Shown: positions 7,500 through 16,199, counted from the stretch's first letter. The stretch: DNA of 24,695 nucleotides from a virus (IMGVR_UViG_3300025138_000332:1-24695); one strand, 5' to 3'. The notes: a model not told the origin generated them from the sequence alone. A program made the numbers and translations.

Positions 7500-10400
7500 T
7501 ATTCACCTAATATATTATTTTGATTATTATCATCACCATCCCCTGTTGCTAATTGCATTTGGTATGTATCATTGTAACTTCCATGTCCACTATTGTTTGA
7601 TAACGCTATGTATCTTTCATTAGGATTCCTAGCGTCATTTGGCTTTTGTGGTAAGAAATTTTGTATTGGGGTAAAGGTTAATGAAGAAACTTTAATCATA
7701 TGTGGTAATTCTTTAACACTAGTATCTTGTCCCCCTGCAGCATTTATAGCAATTTCCCAAGGTGTTTCTTGAGGTATATCATAAGTTAAAGATGTAATAA
7801 ATCCTGGTTGTTCATATAAATAACCACCCATTGTTAATCTTACTAAATTTCCTCTCATATAACCAGCATTAGTATAATCTGGTGCTAATGTTGATGCTAA
7901 ATAGTTTAACTTTTTATACATTGGTATTAATTCAGGTTTTGATTGTGCAAAACAAGTAAAAGACATATTAATACTTCTATTAAATCCTGTATAATTATAT
8001 AAATCTTCTCCCCTTCCTGAGTATTTTACAGGGTCCCAACTAGCATTGTAACTATCACTAAATCCATCTATAAATGCTCTAAAATGCATATAAACCGCAC
8101 TTCCATTAGCATCTGGTTCATTATTTATTGCTGCTATTCTAAACTTTACAAAATCATTAATTGCTAATGAAGTATTAGGTCCTTGACCATCATACATGGG
8201 CATAGCAGTTAATTTATCTAAAGCATATCCTTCTGTAGCAGGTATTCCATAATCAAATACATTTTTTGTATTATTTTTAGTATTAACTCTTCCTGGGTCT
8301 CCTCTATTTATTCTATTTGTAGCATTTTTTAATGCATAAGAGGGGGCTAATGATAAAACGCTACTTTCTGTAATTCCTTCACTTTCAATAATAGGAACTC
8401 TAAAATCTCTTATTCCCTGTCTTGCAGTTTGCCCATCCAATTGGGCTTGAGTCATAGTTTGGGTTTGATTATAATAAGCTGGACCTGTTGGGTCAGTTTT
8501 TAAATTAGAATCATAAACATTATTATTATATAATCTAAATCCACCTCCCCCTGATGGACTAAATTGGTCAAACATATTGCCTTCTGCTCCTGGAAAAGCA
8601 TTAATATAAGCATAACTAACACTACTACCTTCTACAAAAATATTTTCTTTAACTGGTAGATTTGATTGAGGGAGAAAAACATTATAAAAATTAGGACCAT
8701 CAGGATTAAAAAATCCTTTTTCTTGTAATTTAAAGTTTTTAAATGTAGATTGAGGAGTATTATTAGCTTCAATTTGACTTATATCATTTGCTTCTCCTAC
8801 TTCTTGACCAGTTTCAAAATTAGCTGCTCCTGGATCTATTGAGAATGCATTAGATGCTCCTAATATAAATTTATTTATTTTATCTTCTTCATCAAGAAAT
8901 TGTATTCCTTGAGAATCTGTATCTCCAAAATTTTTAAATACATTAAAATTATTATATTTTGATGTTGGGTTAAAGAAATTAGCTTCTTCTAGCTTATAAT
9001 TTTTAAATGTTGACTGCGGAGTATTATTATTTTGTATATTACTAATATCTGTTAATTCTGCTAACTCTGCATCGCTTATAGAAGATGATGCTTGTGAAGA
9101 TTGTAATATCTTTGTTAAACCATTTTCATAACTTATACTAGATGAAGATTGTGCTTCACCAAAGTTTTTAAATACATCAAAATTATTAGGACCATCTGGG
9201 TCAAAGAAATTAGCTTCTTCTAGCTTATAATTTTTAAAAGTAGATTGAGGAGTATTGTTATTTTGTATAGCATTAACGTCAGTTAATTCTTCTAATGTTT
9301 CATCGCTTATAGATGCTGATGCTTGTGAAGATTGTAATACTTGTGTTAAATTAGTCTCATAATTTATACTAGATGATGTTTGTGATTCACCAAAGTTTTT
9401 AAATACATTAAAGAAATTAGGACCATCAGGATTATTAAATCCAATATTAGTTAAATAAGCACTATCAATAGTAGAAGGTTGTGCATTTATATTTTGTAAT
9501 GTAGCATCATCTGTAAATCCTTCTAATGATTCTTTTTCATTAGGAAATGCCATTTTTGCTTGAAAAGTAGCATTTAATTTTGTTTGAAAGTTTTTATATA
9601 TAGAAGGAGAAGTAATTAAATATCTATCTTTTCCATAATCTCCTCCTAAAAAATATGAAGGGTCATTTGTAGCAGTTGCATTATTAATTCCAGTTCTTTG
9701 ATCTGCAAAATTTATAGTAGTAGAACCTATTCCTAATATAGAACCAGGACCTCCTGTATATTCAATTAATTCTGGTTTGTCAAAAGTTATTTCTATTTTT
9801 TTATTGTAAAGCTCAACTAGTCTATTATTAAATCCATCTTCAGATGTGCTTACTGTTTTTGTTACTGTTTTTATAATAAATTCAGGTTCAGATGGTTGTT
9901 CTGATCCTAATATTAATGTATTTGGTATAACTGGAGAATTATAAACGTATTTTTCAAAACTTTGTTCTTTTGTTGAATAGTCTGCAAAATTATTATTTTT
10001 ATTCATTGCAGCTGTGTAGGTAGTTAAACCTGCACCTGGAAATAATCCCCCACCATCACCTACATTTGCCATAGGATCTGATGGGTCTAAACCTAATAAA
10101 TTTAAATGTGTTCCTGTAAATCCTACTGCTGCTTGAGCAAATGTACTTAAGGGTGTATATATCCCAGCATTAACAGCTCCACCACCTGTACCTTTTATAA
10201 AATCAGGTTGAGAAACACCTCCATAACCTATACCATATGATGCTTCTGTTTTTACTGCTGTTCGGGATAATAAATTTTGTTTAGCTATAAATTCAAAACC
10301 ATTAGGTGATTTTGTATCAAACATCATTTGTGTAAGTCTACTTACATCCCTTGCTGCTTCTACAGGAGCCATAAATCCATCTCTTAATAAGAAATCAATT

Positions 10401-10573
10401 CCTGTTTTTGCAGGAAGATCTCCACCATCATTAAAGAGAGTTGGATTTGGATCGTTAACATTGACCCCAGGGATATCACGTTTGATATAAGGTTGGCCAC
10501 TATTACCGTTATCATATCTATCGTTACCCCATTTAATCTTGTTAAGACTTGTTTTGGAGGTGATTAAAGGCAT
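7499..10573 (-). CDS. Baseplate / tail-tube initiator-like protein with internal tandem repeats
   Basis: 1024-aa structural protein. The C-terminal ~250 residues look like a conserved baseplate domain: MHFRAFIDGFSDSYNASWDP, GRGEDLYNYTGFNRSINMSF, ELIPMYKKLNYLASTLAPDY, MRGNLVRLTMGGYLYEQPGF, then TPWEIAI. This pattern fits proteins at the tube-baseplate junction (the role of T4 gp48/gp54). The middle, about residues 368-638, holds three clear and one partial copy of an 80-90 aa repeat built on NNTPQSTFKNYKLEEANFF and NPDGPNFFNVFKNFGE. It is far longer than T4 gp48 or gp54, and the extra length is mainly the N-terminal part and the repeats. It overlaps the LysM-like gene by 1 nt and follows the 105-aa gene by 10 nt. 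The structural role is secure; the exact T4 equivalent is inference. Confidence 0.7.
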   Translation of the reverse strand: MPLITSKTSLNKIKWGNDRYDNGNSGQPYIKRDIPGVNVNDPNPTLFNDGGDLPAKTGIDFLLRDGFMAPVEAARDVSRLTQMMFDTKSPNGFEFIAKQNLLSRTAVKTEASYGIGYGGVSQPDFIKGTGGGAVNAGIYTPLSTFAQAAVGFTGTHLNLLGLDPSDPMANVGDGGGLFPGAGLTTYTAAMNKNNNFADYSTKEQSFEKYVYNSPVIPNTLILGSEQPSEPEFIIKTVTKTVSTSEDGFNNRLVELYNKKIEITFDKPELIEYTGGPGSILGIGSTTINFADQRTGINNATATNDPSYFLGGDYGKDRYLITSPSIYKNFQTKLNATFQAKMAFPNEKESLEGFTDDATLQNINAQPSTIDSAYLTNIGFNNPDGPNFFNVFKNFGESQTSSSINYETNLTQVLQSSQASASISDETLEELTDVNAIQNNNTPQSTFKNYKLEEANFFDPDGPNNFDVFKNFGEAQSSSSISYENGLTKILQSSQASSSISDAELAELTDISNIQNNNTPQSTFKNYKLEEANFFNPTSKYNNFNVFKNFGDTDSQGIQFLDEEDKINKFILGASNAFSIDPGAANFETGQEVGEANDISQIEANNTPQSTFKNFKLQEKGFFNPDGPNFYNVFLPQSNLPVKENIFVEGSSVSYAYINAFPGAEGNMFDQFSPSGGGGFRLYNNNVYDSNLKTDPTGPAYYNQTQTMTQAQLDGQTARQGIRDFRVPIIESEGITESSVLSLAPSYALKNATNRINRGDPGRVNTKNNTKNVFDYGIPATEGYALDKLTAMPMYDGQGPNTSLAINDFVKFRIAAINNEPDANGSAVYMHFRAFIDGFSDSYNASWDPVKYSGRGEDLYNYTGFNRSINMSFTCFAQSKPELIPMYKKLNYLASTLAPDYTNAGYMRGNLVRLTMGGYLYEQPGFITSLTYDIPQETPWEIAINAAGGQDTSVKELPHMIKVSSLTFTPIQNFLPQKPNDARNPNERYIALSNNSGHGSYNDTYQMQLATGDGDDNNQNNILGE
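8660..9470 (-). repeat. Tandem 240-270 bp coding repeats in the 1024-aa baseplate gene
   Basis: Three good copies of NNTPQSTFKN(Y/F)KL are encoded near 8705-8775, 8974-9045 and 9217-9290, and NFF(N/D)P...NVFKNFG precedes or follows each of them. A fourth, weaker copy (NNPDGPNFFNVFKNFGESQ) lies near 9380-9450. Spacing is about 243 and 270 bp, all in frame. Serine-rich SSQAS(A/S)SISD segments fill the units between 9060 and 9330. Confidence 0.8.
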
Positions 10574-10583
10574 CTAACGAATA

Positions 10584-10901
10584 TTAAAATGATCTATTTT
10601 CGGGTGCGTTGTTGCTGTATCTGTTAGTTTCACCTTGATATGCTTCTGCACTTTGACCCAATGCTGATGGGTTTGGAGGAGTATATCCTGCTTGTGCTAA
10701 TCCAGCATTAGTATAAGGTGATGTTGTTATTACAGGATCTCCAATATTTGAATATTGGTTATGTAATAATGAATTACCTTGTACATTAATAGATGGATCT
10801 GTTAATGGATTTGCATTTGGCGATACGGGTACTGCTAATTGTGATCCATTAGTATCAAATATTGACTTAACTGATTCTGCTCTGTTGTTACTTGTTGGCA
10901 T
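10584..10901 (-). CDS. Small Asn/Ser/Pro-rich protein of unknown function
   Basis: 105-aa protein rich in Asn, Ser, Pro and Gly with few hydrophobic stretches, so much of it may be extended or disordered. Segments such as NANPLTDPSINVQGNSLLH and TNAGLAQAGYTPPNPSALGQ are visible, but I recognise no domain. It lies between the tape measure and the tube-initiator-like gene, with its own late box at 10921-10938 overlapping the tape measure stop codon. The ATG at 10901 is preceded by a purely A/T/C leader. A minor structural or assembly protein of the baseplate block is the most likely reading, from position alone. Confidence 0.65.
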   Translation of the reverse strand: MPTSNNRAESVKSIFDTNGSQLAVPVSPNANPLTDPSINVQGNSLLHNQYSNIGDPVITTSPYTNAGLAQAGYTPPNPSALGQSAEAYQGETNRYSNNAPENRSF

Positions 10902-10920
10902 AATTTTTGGTTTTAAATTG

Positions 10921-10938
10921 TTTTATTATAAATATTAA
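10921..10938 (-). promoter_or_regulatory. Late box upstream of the 105-aa gene
   Basis: Minus-strand TTAATATTTATAATAAAA, about 20 nt before the ATG at 10901. It is identical in its core to the boxes before the tube, tape measure and fibre genes and overlaps the tape measure stop codon. It probably starts the baseplate transcription unit. Confidence 0.6.
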
Positions 10939-13900
10939 CCCATTCTAGAAGATTGCAATGCTAGTGTATGACCTACTTTACTTCCATCTAAATAAACATC
11001 TCCTCCGGATTTTACTACTTTTATTAATTCTTTTAATAATGTTGTTATTTCGTTTGTTCCTAAAACATTACCAGCTTGATTTAAAGGTATTATTGCTTCT
11101 GGGCCTGCTTCACCAACACCACCAATCATAGGTTGTGTTACAATCCCCCCTTCAGCAAACCAATTTCCAGGATTCCAATTTGATTCTTTAAATGAATCAA
11201 CTGCTCCCCCTACTGCTTGTCCTACTGATGAGTCTGCTATTGATGAACCTATAGAACTTAATGTAGACATAGCATATTCACCTGCTTGGGATGCAATTTC
11301 TTTTGTTCCATTTGCTAATGAAGTTATTCCTTCCCCTGCAAATTTATTAAATTCAGTAAATCCTTCTGTAGCTGTTGTACCCCATTCTGATAACTGTTCA
11401 CCTGCTGATGAGGCAAATGATGATATTGCTTCTTTTGCTCCAGCATCCCACTCAAGAAGTGTAGATCCTGCTGATGAAGCCCAACCACTAATAGAACTAC
11501 CTGCTGATGAAGCCCAACCTGATATAGTATCTGCTGTACCTGAGGCAAAATCTGTAATTCCTTGTCTTAATGATGAATTTGGATCTGAAAATACTTTAAA
11601 TCCTTCTGATACTGTTCCTACTACAGCTCCTACAGCAGCACCAACTGCTGTACCTACTACAGGTATTACTGAACCTATTGCTGCTCCAGTTAAAGCACCT
11701 CTACCAGCTGCCATACCTATACCTAAAGCTTCATCTCCAGCACTTCCTTTTTCTCCCCCCAACATTTCAGTAAACATAGAACCTTTTTCAGCTCCTCCTG
11801 TTAAAACACCTTGTACAGTTGCTTCTCCTTTTCCAATTCCTTCTTTTACTCCTGCTTCTTTTTGTTCACTAGCTGACATATCAGCTTGTGCTGATCCTGT
11901 AAATCCTCCAACTACTAAATCTGCTACAGCACCTATAGGACCTAATACTTTTGCTGCTTTTGTAATCCCTGATATTACTTTTGAGCCTCCTTTTGCTGCT
12001 AAATTAGTAGCTTTACCTACAACACTTGTAGGAGCTGCCCCTGCTGTTTTAGGAGCAAATGCTAATGGATTTGTATATTTAGAAGCCATAGCAAATGCTC
12101 TAGTATTACCTGATGCACCTGATTTAGCTATTTTGGCCATATTATTAGTACCAAAATTCTTTGTTAAATTACTAAATGAAGAAGGTATTACTTTAGACAT
12201 TACTTGTGTAACGGGTTTTCCAATGCTAGTCATAATTTTATTAGTACCTAACTTACCAATACCATTATATAACATTTTACCAAATCTTCCTTTACCAAAT
12301 GCTTTTAATCCAGCTCTTTGGAAAGTACGAGTTAATCCTCCTCCATTTTTACCTAAATATTTAAATATATTTCCTTTAAGACCTTTACCTAAATTAAAAT
12401 CCATTCCACCCCCTCCTTGTTGGTTTACAACATAAACATAATTAGGATTAACTGGGGTTGCTCCTTGTTTTGTCATTGAAGAAAAAGCACTACTAAAGAA
12501 TCCCATAATTCCTTTAGATGCTTTAGCTAATAAAACCCCACCAGCTGCTAATCCAGCTATCATTAACATTGTTTTTCCTGCTTTAGTTTGAAGAAAATTA
12601 GCTACAAAAGTTGCACCTTTTATTAACATAGGTCCTACTATTTTTGCAATGGGTTCTAATGCTGCTTTTAAAGATCTCATCATTCTTTCCATTGATCTAT
12701 CAAAAGCAACAGCATCTTGGCCTTGTTTTACCATTTCAGCTGTTTTTTCTTTTTCCATTTTTAACTGTTTAGGTGACAGTTTAGATAATCTTTCTTGATT
12801 AGATAATGCTCCTCCTAATTTATCCATTGATATACCAGTTGCCTCTGAAAATGCTTGTTGAGCTAAAACATTACCTTTTAAGGCTGCAGCGTTTTCTTTT
12901 ATTAATCTTTCTTCTTCTGCTGCTTGTGTTGCAACATCCCCGGTTAATGCAGCATATCTTAATTTATCTAAATTTAAATCTTTTTGTAAAAACATTTCTG
13001 CTTCTATTTCTTTAGCTATTGAACTTTCAAAATCTAAATGAGACTCAGCAGCAGCCGCTATTTCATCCATAGACATTCCTAATCTAGCAGCTGTATGAGC
13101 TGCTTTAACTAACCCATCTACTCCCCCTTTAACATTAAATCTAACTTTTCCACTAGATTGAGTTATTGCTTCCATTACAGCCCCCATATCAGAGGATGTA
13201 TTTGATGCTTTATCTAATTCATTAACTGTATCTGCAACATTATCATAAATTTCATTAAAAGGTACTCCGGTTTGAGTAGCAATATTAAATAAACCAGTAG
13301 CTTGTTCTTTTGATAACCCCATATATAGAGTCATATCTTGAAATGTTCTAACGTTTTCTTTATTAAATTTTAATTGTACTCCTGCTGCTTTATTTAAAGT
13401 TATATAACCATCTACTAATTCATCAGTAAAATAAAATAATCCATCTGCACTAGCATCTCCAGCTTGATGGATTTGTTCTTTCATATATTGGGCATTTTTA
13501 CCGGCTATACCTAAAGATTGGCCTACTTTATTTGTAAGTTTTAAAGTGTGATCAAATATACTTGCTAAAAATTGAACTGCTTTAACTAACATAGTTATAA
13601 TAACAAGAGGATCGGATATTGCGTCATATAAGGCTTTTCCTAATCCCACTAATCCCGTACCCATTACTCTAAATTGATCTCCTAAGGTTGCTGCTTTATC
13701 CCCATTATTAGTTAATATAACAGCATGCTCATTCATTTCATTTTTAATATCGGTTAAAGGTTGGGATAAATCCCCAAAACCTATTTTTTCAGCAAAGCCT
13801 GCCATACCACTTATAGCTTTTCCTGTTAAACCTGTAGCTTTGTTAATGTTCTTTTGGGCGTTGACTGTAGCTTCTAAAGATTTATTAAATTTTTCTTGAT

Positions 13901-14441
13901 GACCTACTTTTTCTTCTAAAGTTTGTGCTTCATCTTTAGCAAATGCTAATAATTCCTGAGCATCTGTTAATTCTTTACCTGTTAATTTTCCAGATTTTAT
14001 TTGATTTTGGAGGGACTTTGTTTCTCTAGTTAATCTTTGAAATTCTAAATTAACTTTTGACTGTAGTGATCTTGTTTGTTTAACTGATGATTTTGTTAGA
14101 TCATATTGTATGTCTGATAATTCTTCTGCAAAGTTTCGGATTTTTTTAAAACCCTTAGACATATTTTTTAAAGGGTTATCTATATTACCTAATTCCTTAG
14201 CAATATCATTAAATGATTCCTTTACACCATCTAGCCCTGTGTTTATTTCAAGGATATCAGCTCTAATACCCTTCATACTAGTTTCTACGGTTTTGGTAGC
14301 AGCTGCTACACTTCCATAGGATTTAACTAATTCTTTTGCATCTTTATCCTTAAAAGGAGAAATTCTATTTAGAGATTTATATTTTACCTCTAAATCAGCT
14401 AAAAGTTTATTAAGTTCTTGTAATTGTTTCTTATTAGCCAT
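10935..14441 (-). CDS. Tail tape measure protein
   Basis: 1168-aa protein that would set tail length and pass into the host envelope during infection. Seen: a long charged, helical N-terminal region (residues 1-240, with Lys/Glu/Leu heptad-like spacing), hydrophobic segments at about 277-296 (ISDPLVIITMLVKAVQFLAS), near 620-650 (TMLMIAGLAAGGVLLA) and near 930-960 (Gly/Ala/Val-rich), a repeated SGWASSAG stretch near 1000, and a C-terminal AEGGIVTQPMIGGVGEAGPE block at about 1096-1115 typical of tape measures. It lies directly downstream of the putative chaperone pair, the canonical place. By the usual 0.15 nm per residue rule the tail would be about 175 nm, far longer than that of T4. Its own late box is at 14455-14467. 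T4 gp29 is only about half this size. Confidence 0.9.
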   Translation of the reverse strand: MANKKQLQELNKLLADLEVKYKSLNRISPFKDKDAKELVKSYGSVAAATKTVETSMKGIRADILEINTGLDGVKESFNDIAKELGNIDNPLKNMSKGFKKIRNFAEELSDIQYDLTKSSVKQTRSLQSKVNLEFQRLTRETKSLQNQIKSGKLTGKELTDAQELLAFAKDEAQTLEEKVGHQEKFNKSLEATVNAQKNINKATGLTGKAISGMAGFAEKIGFGDLSQPLTDIKNEMNEHAVILTNNGDKAATLGDQFRVMGTGLVGLGKALYDAISDPLVIITMLVKAVQFLASIFDHTLKLTNKVGQSLGIAGKNAQYMKEQIHQAGDASADGLFYFTDELVDGYITLNKAAGVQLKFNKENVRTFQDMTLYMGLSKEQATGLFNIATQTGVPFNEIYDNVADTVNELDKASNTSSDMGAVMEAITQSSGKVRFNVKGGVDGLVKAAHTAARLGMSMDEIAAAAESHLDFESSIAKEIEAEMFLQKDLNLDKLRYAALTGDVATQAAEEERLIKENAAALKGNVLAQQAFSEATGISMDKLGGALSNQERLSKLSPKQLKMEKEKTAEMVKQGQDAVAFDRSMERMMRSLKAALEPIAKIVGPMLIKGATFVANFLQTKAGKTMLMIAGLAAGGVLLAKASKGIMGFFSSAFSSMTKQGATPVNPNYVYVVNQQGGGGMDFNLGKGLKGNIFKYLGKNGGGLTRTFQRAGLKAFGKGRFGKMLYNGIGKLGTNKIMTSIGKPVTQVMSKVIPSSFSNLTKNFGTNNMAKIAKSGASGNTRAFAMASKYTNPLAFAPKTAGAAPTSVVGKATNLAAKGGSKVISGITKAAKVLGPIGAVADLVVGGFTGSAQADMSASEQKEAGVKEGIGKGEATVQGVLTGGAEKGSMFTEMLGGEKGSAGDEALGIGMAAGRGALTGAAIGSVIPVVGTAVGAAVGAVVGTVSEGFKVFSDPNSSLRQGITDFASGTADTISGWASSAGSSISGWASSAGSTLLEWDAGAKEAISSFASSAGEQLSEWGTTATEGFTEFNKFAGEGITSLANGTKEIASQAGEYAMSTLSSIGSSIADSSVGQAVGGAVDSFKESNWNPGNWFAEGGIVTQPMIGGVGEAGPEAIIPLNQAGNVLGTNEITTLLKELIKVVKSGGDVYLDGSKVGHTLALQSSRMG

Positions 14442-14454
14442 CTAAGCAATTTTG

Positions 14455-14467
14455 TTATAAATATTAA
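14455..14467 (-). promoter_or_regulatory. Late box upstream of tape measure gene
   Basis: Minus-strand TTAATATTTATAA followed by CAAAATTGCTTAG and the ATG at 14441. Same core as the other boxes. The spacing to the start is the shortest of the set, about 13 nt from the inner edge. Confidence 0.6.
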
Positions 14468-14471
14468 AAAT

Positions 14472-14840
14472 TTATGCTTTTGTTGCTTTTGATGTAACAA
14501 AATCTGGTATTGATTGTTTTGGGGGTGGTGGAGTTTTTACAAATTTATCCATATACTTATTTCTTTGAGCGTTAGCTGGGTCTGATCTTTGAGCTTGTTT
14601 AAGTATATCTCTTCCTTTTTCTAAATCATTTGTAGAAGTTCCACTATTTTGTTTATTTTGTTCATCAAAATAGTCTTTAATTTTACTTAATGTAAAGTTT
14701 CTTAACCAAATAGGCATTTCATATACAGTATGCCAATCATACCCACCGTTACCATGAAATACTATATCATGGATTTGTGTAAATAAATTTTGTCGGTATT
14801 CTGCTGCTTGATTAGGCGTCAGGGAAAAAAAAATTTGCAC
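14472..14840 (-). CDS. Putative second tail-assembly chaperone ORF, probably made by frameshift
   Basis: 122-codon ORF between the gp26-type gene and the tape measure. Its only possible start inside the overlap is GTG (14840-14838), directly preceded by an in-frame TAG at 14843-14841. The next ATG is codon 42, inside what looks like the conserved core (HDIVFHGNGGYDWHTVYEMP, about residues 24-43), so normal initiation seems unlikely. The frame overlaps the end of the upstream gene by 29 nt, and the overlap contains nine consecutive T (14833-14825). This frame is +1 (equivalently -2) relative to the upstream gene. The C-terminus is Lys/Pro-rich (KTPPPPKQSIPDF). Position between tube and tape measure matches lambda G/GT-type chaperones, in which the second ORF is expressed as a fusion. 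A separately initiated small protein remains possible. Confidence 0.65.
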   Translation of the reverse strand: MQIFFSLTPNQAAEYRQNLFTQIHDIVFHGNGGYDWHTVYEMPIWLRNFTLSKIKDYFDEQNKQNSGTSTNDLEKGRDILKQAQRSDPANAQRNKYMDKFVKTPPPPKQSIPDFVTSKATKA

Positions 14841-15609
14841 CTATTGGAATGTCAATTACTTCAATTTCTCCGTTACTTAATTCTCGTTCAAACGAGAAAT
14901 CTACATCGGGTTGAACATCTGCTATATAATCTCTAAGTGCTTTTGCATCTCTTGCTAAGAAATAATTATCAACAAAATCTCTAATGTCTTTTTTATCTTC
15001 ATTACCATCTACTGATAATATCATATGTTTCATCCTAGTAGACATTTCAGGTACTACTGCTTTATTAAGTTTTTTTAATCCTCTTAATTCTGCCTCTACC
15101 TTTTTTTCAGTTTTATCAGTCATTAATTGAAATTCAATTAAATTTTCTCCATGAGGTGTTTGGAATGTAAATTTATTTTCTCCTTTAGTAAATAAAGATT
15201 CATCGAAATTTTTATTTTCTAAAGCAGCTAAATCAGCTGTGTAATCTTCACCTCCATATTTAAATTTATAATTAGCTCCATATCCTAATACACGTGATGC
15301 TATTAATAATGCATTTTTATCACCTACAATAAGATCCGATATATCTACACCTTCACTTACTACTAACGCTTCTAGTAATTTATCTACGATTATACCTTTT
15401 TGGATATATGCTTGATTTGTAATAATATCTTCTTCTTTTGCAGTCATATATTTCATTTCTATTACACCACTTGAAAGAGGATTATTAGAAGCATAAATAA
15501 TTCCTTTAGAGGGTAAATCAACCATTTCTGTTGGAAATCTAAATTTAGGTTTACTAGGAATAGTAGGTGTTGGTATTGCTACCTTTGGAGTTTTTGATTT
15601 TGAATCCAT
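14812..15609 (-). CDS. T4 gp26-like protein (T4_baseplate family), candidate tail-assembly chaperone
   Basis: 265-aa protein. After a Lys/Pro-rich N-terminus (about 1-24) comes FRFPTEMVDLPSKGIIYASN (23-42), then an acidic-hydrophobic stretch MTAKEEDIITNQAYIQKGII (54-73) and IVDKLLEALVV. This is the pattern I associate with the T4 gp26 / T4_baseplate family. The C-terminus ends PIGANFFFPDA. T4 gp26 is annotated as a baseplate hub assembly protein. The position here, immediately after sheath and tube and before the tape measure, is that of a tail-assembly chaperone, so it may bind the tape measure during tail building. It is the first gene after the terminator at 15657-15685 and carries its own late box. 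Its last codons run through a T9 tract that may send some ribosomes into the next ORF. Confidence 0.72.
   Translation of the reverse strand: MDSKSKTPKVAIPTPTIPSKPKFRFPTEMVDLPSKGIIYASNNPLSSGVIEMKYMTAKEEDIITNQAYIQKGIIVDKLLEALVVSEGVDISDLIVGDKNALLIASRVLGYGANYKFKYGGEDYTADLAALENKNFDESLFTKGENKFTFQTPHGENLIEFQLMTDKTEKKVEAELRGLKKLNKAVVPEMSTRMKHMILSVDGNEDKKDIRDFVDNYFLARDAKALRDYIADVQPDVDFSFERELSNGEIEVIDIPIGANFFFPDA
14825..14833 (-). other. T9 slippery run in gene overlap (candidate recoding site)
   Basis: The minus strand reads GCA AAT TTT TTT TTC CCT GAC GCC TAA in the upstream frame. Nine consecutive T fall inside the 29-nt window where both frames are open. A +1 or -2 slip of Phe-tRNA on UUU re-pairs perfectly and enters the frame of the second ORF. 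Polymerase slippage on the homopolymer would have the same effect. Confidence 0.55.
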
Positions 15610-15639
15610 ATAAATTTTATTTGTTATAACTTAATTTCT

Positions 15640-15656
15640 TATTATACATATATAAT
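15640..15656 (-). promoter_or_regulatory. Late box upstream of gp26-like gene
   Basis: Minus-strand TATATATGTATAATAAG, a slightly divergent copy of the late box (G for T in the centre, shared with the box before the 84-aa gene). It lies directly downstream of the terminator and about 30 nt before the ATG at 15609, so it would restart transcription for the chaperone genes. Confidence 0.5.
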
Positions 15657-15685
15657 ATAAAAAAAAGCTTGACCAAAGCCAAGCT
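15657..15685 (-). terminator. Rho-independent terminator after the tail tube gene
   Basis: Minus strand AGCTTGGC-TTTG-GTCAAGCT (15685-15666): an 8-bp stem including one G-T pair and a 4-nt loop, followed at once by an eight-T tract (counting the T shared with the stem end). It starts 26 nt after the tube stop codon and is the only clear intrinsic terminator in the window. Confidence 0.85.
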
Positions 15686-15710
15686 ATTTTTAAAAGTATG
15701 TTGATTTTTT

Positions 15711-16199
15711 TTAGAAATTCAAGACGCAGTAATCCATTCCTATTGTCATATCAATATTTTGTGCAGTTCCATCTTCATCCCAGTTATAATCCCCGAATGA
15801 GGCATCTTTAATAAATGCACCTTTTATAATCCATTCAGATACTACATCACCTACTGGTCCTAATACATCAATAGTTAAATCTTTTTTATAAAAATCACTA
15901 TATCCGTCTCTACCAGTTACTGATTCGTGGTGTAATCTTGTCCACTCCATTACTGCTTGAGCTCCTGAAGGTGTAATAGGATCAAATAATTGCATTGTAA
16001 TGTCATTCCATCTTAATTTACCTTTTACTTTTCTATAAGTATTGATATGATTAAGTACAATTTCATCTTGTGCGAATCCCATTCCACTAACACCTTTAAT
16101 AATATATGCTGGTATTCCAGCTACATACATAATGAATCTGTTAGCTACTTTAGGTTCAAATGCTGTGAAAAATATTTCGTTTGGGTTTAATACTGCCAT
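15711..16199 (-). CDS. 19: Tail tube protein (T4 gp19-like)
   Basis: 162-aa protein that would polymerise into the inner tail tube through which DNA passes. Seen: an opening NPNEIFFTAFEPKVANRFIM, the central HINTYRKVKGKLRWNDITMQ, then WTRLHHESVTGRDGYSDFYK and a C-terminal DASFGDYNWDEDGTAQNIDM. The phrasing 'ANRFIMYV..IPAYIIKG' and 'R..GKLRWNDI..QL.DPI..S' is typical of myovirus tube proteins. Length matches T4 gp19 (163 aa). It lies right behind the sheath gene with its own late box at 16220-16232 and a strong terminator after its stop, consistent with a separately controlled, highly expressed message. Confidence 0.93.
   Translation of the reverse strand: MAVLNPNEIFFTAFEPKVANRFIMYVAGIPAYIIKGVSGMGFAQDEIVLNHINTYRKVKGKLRWNDITMQLFDPITPSGAQAVMEWTRLHHESVTGRDGYSDFYKKDLTIDVLGPVGDVVSEWIIKGAFIKDASFGDYNWDEDGTAQNIDMTIGMDYCVLNF

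Noticed and set aside
10574-10590. Partial late box (minus TTAATATTCGTTAG) before the 1024-aa gene
   Set aside because: Only the left half matches and the TATAA part is missing. The gene is probably translated from the upstream message.
12133-13015. Plus-strand ORFs of 100 and 69 aa opposite the tape measure
   Set aside because: Hydrophobic, Leu/Pro-rich antisense shadows with no start signal or conserved pattern.
14829-14838. Canonical -1 slippery heptamer A-AAT-TTT in the chaperone overlap
   Set aside because: The heptamer is in the right phase, but a -1 shift does not lead into the frame of the second ORF; +1 or -2 is needed, so the canonical -1 reading was dropped.
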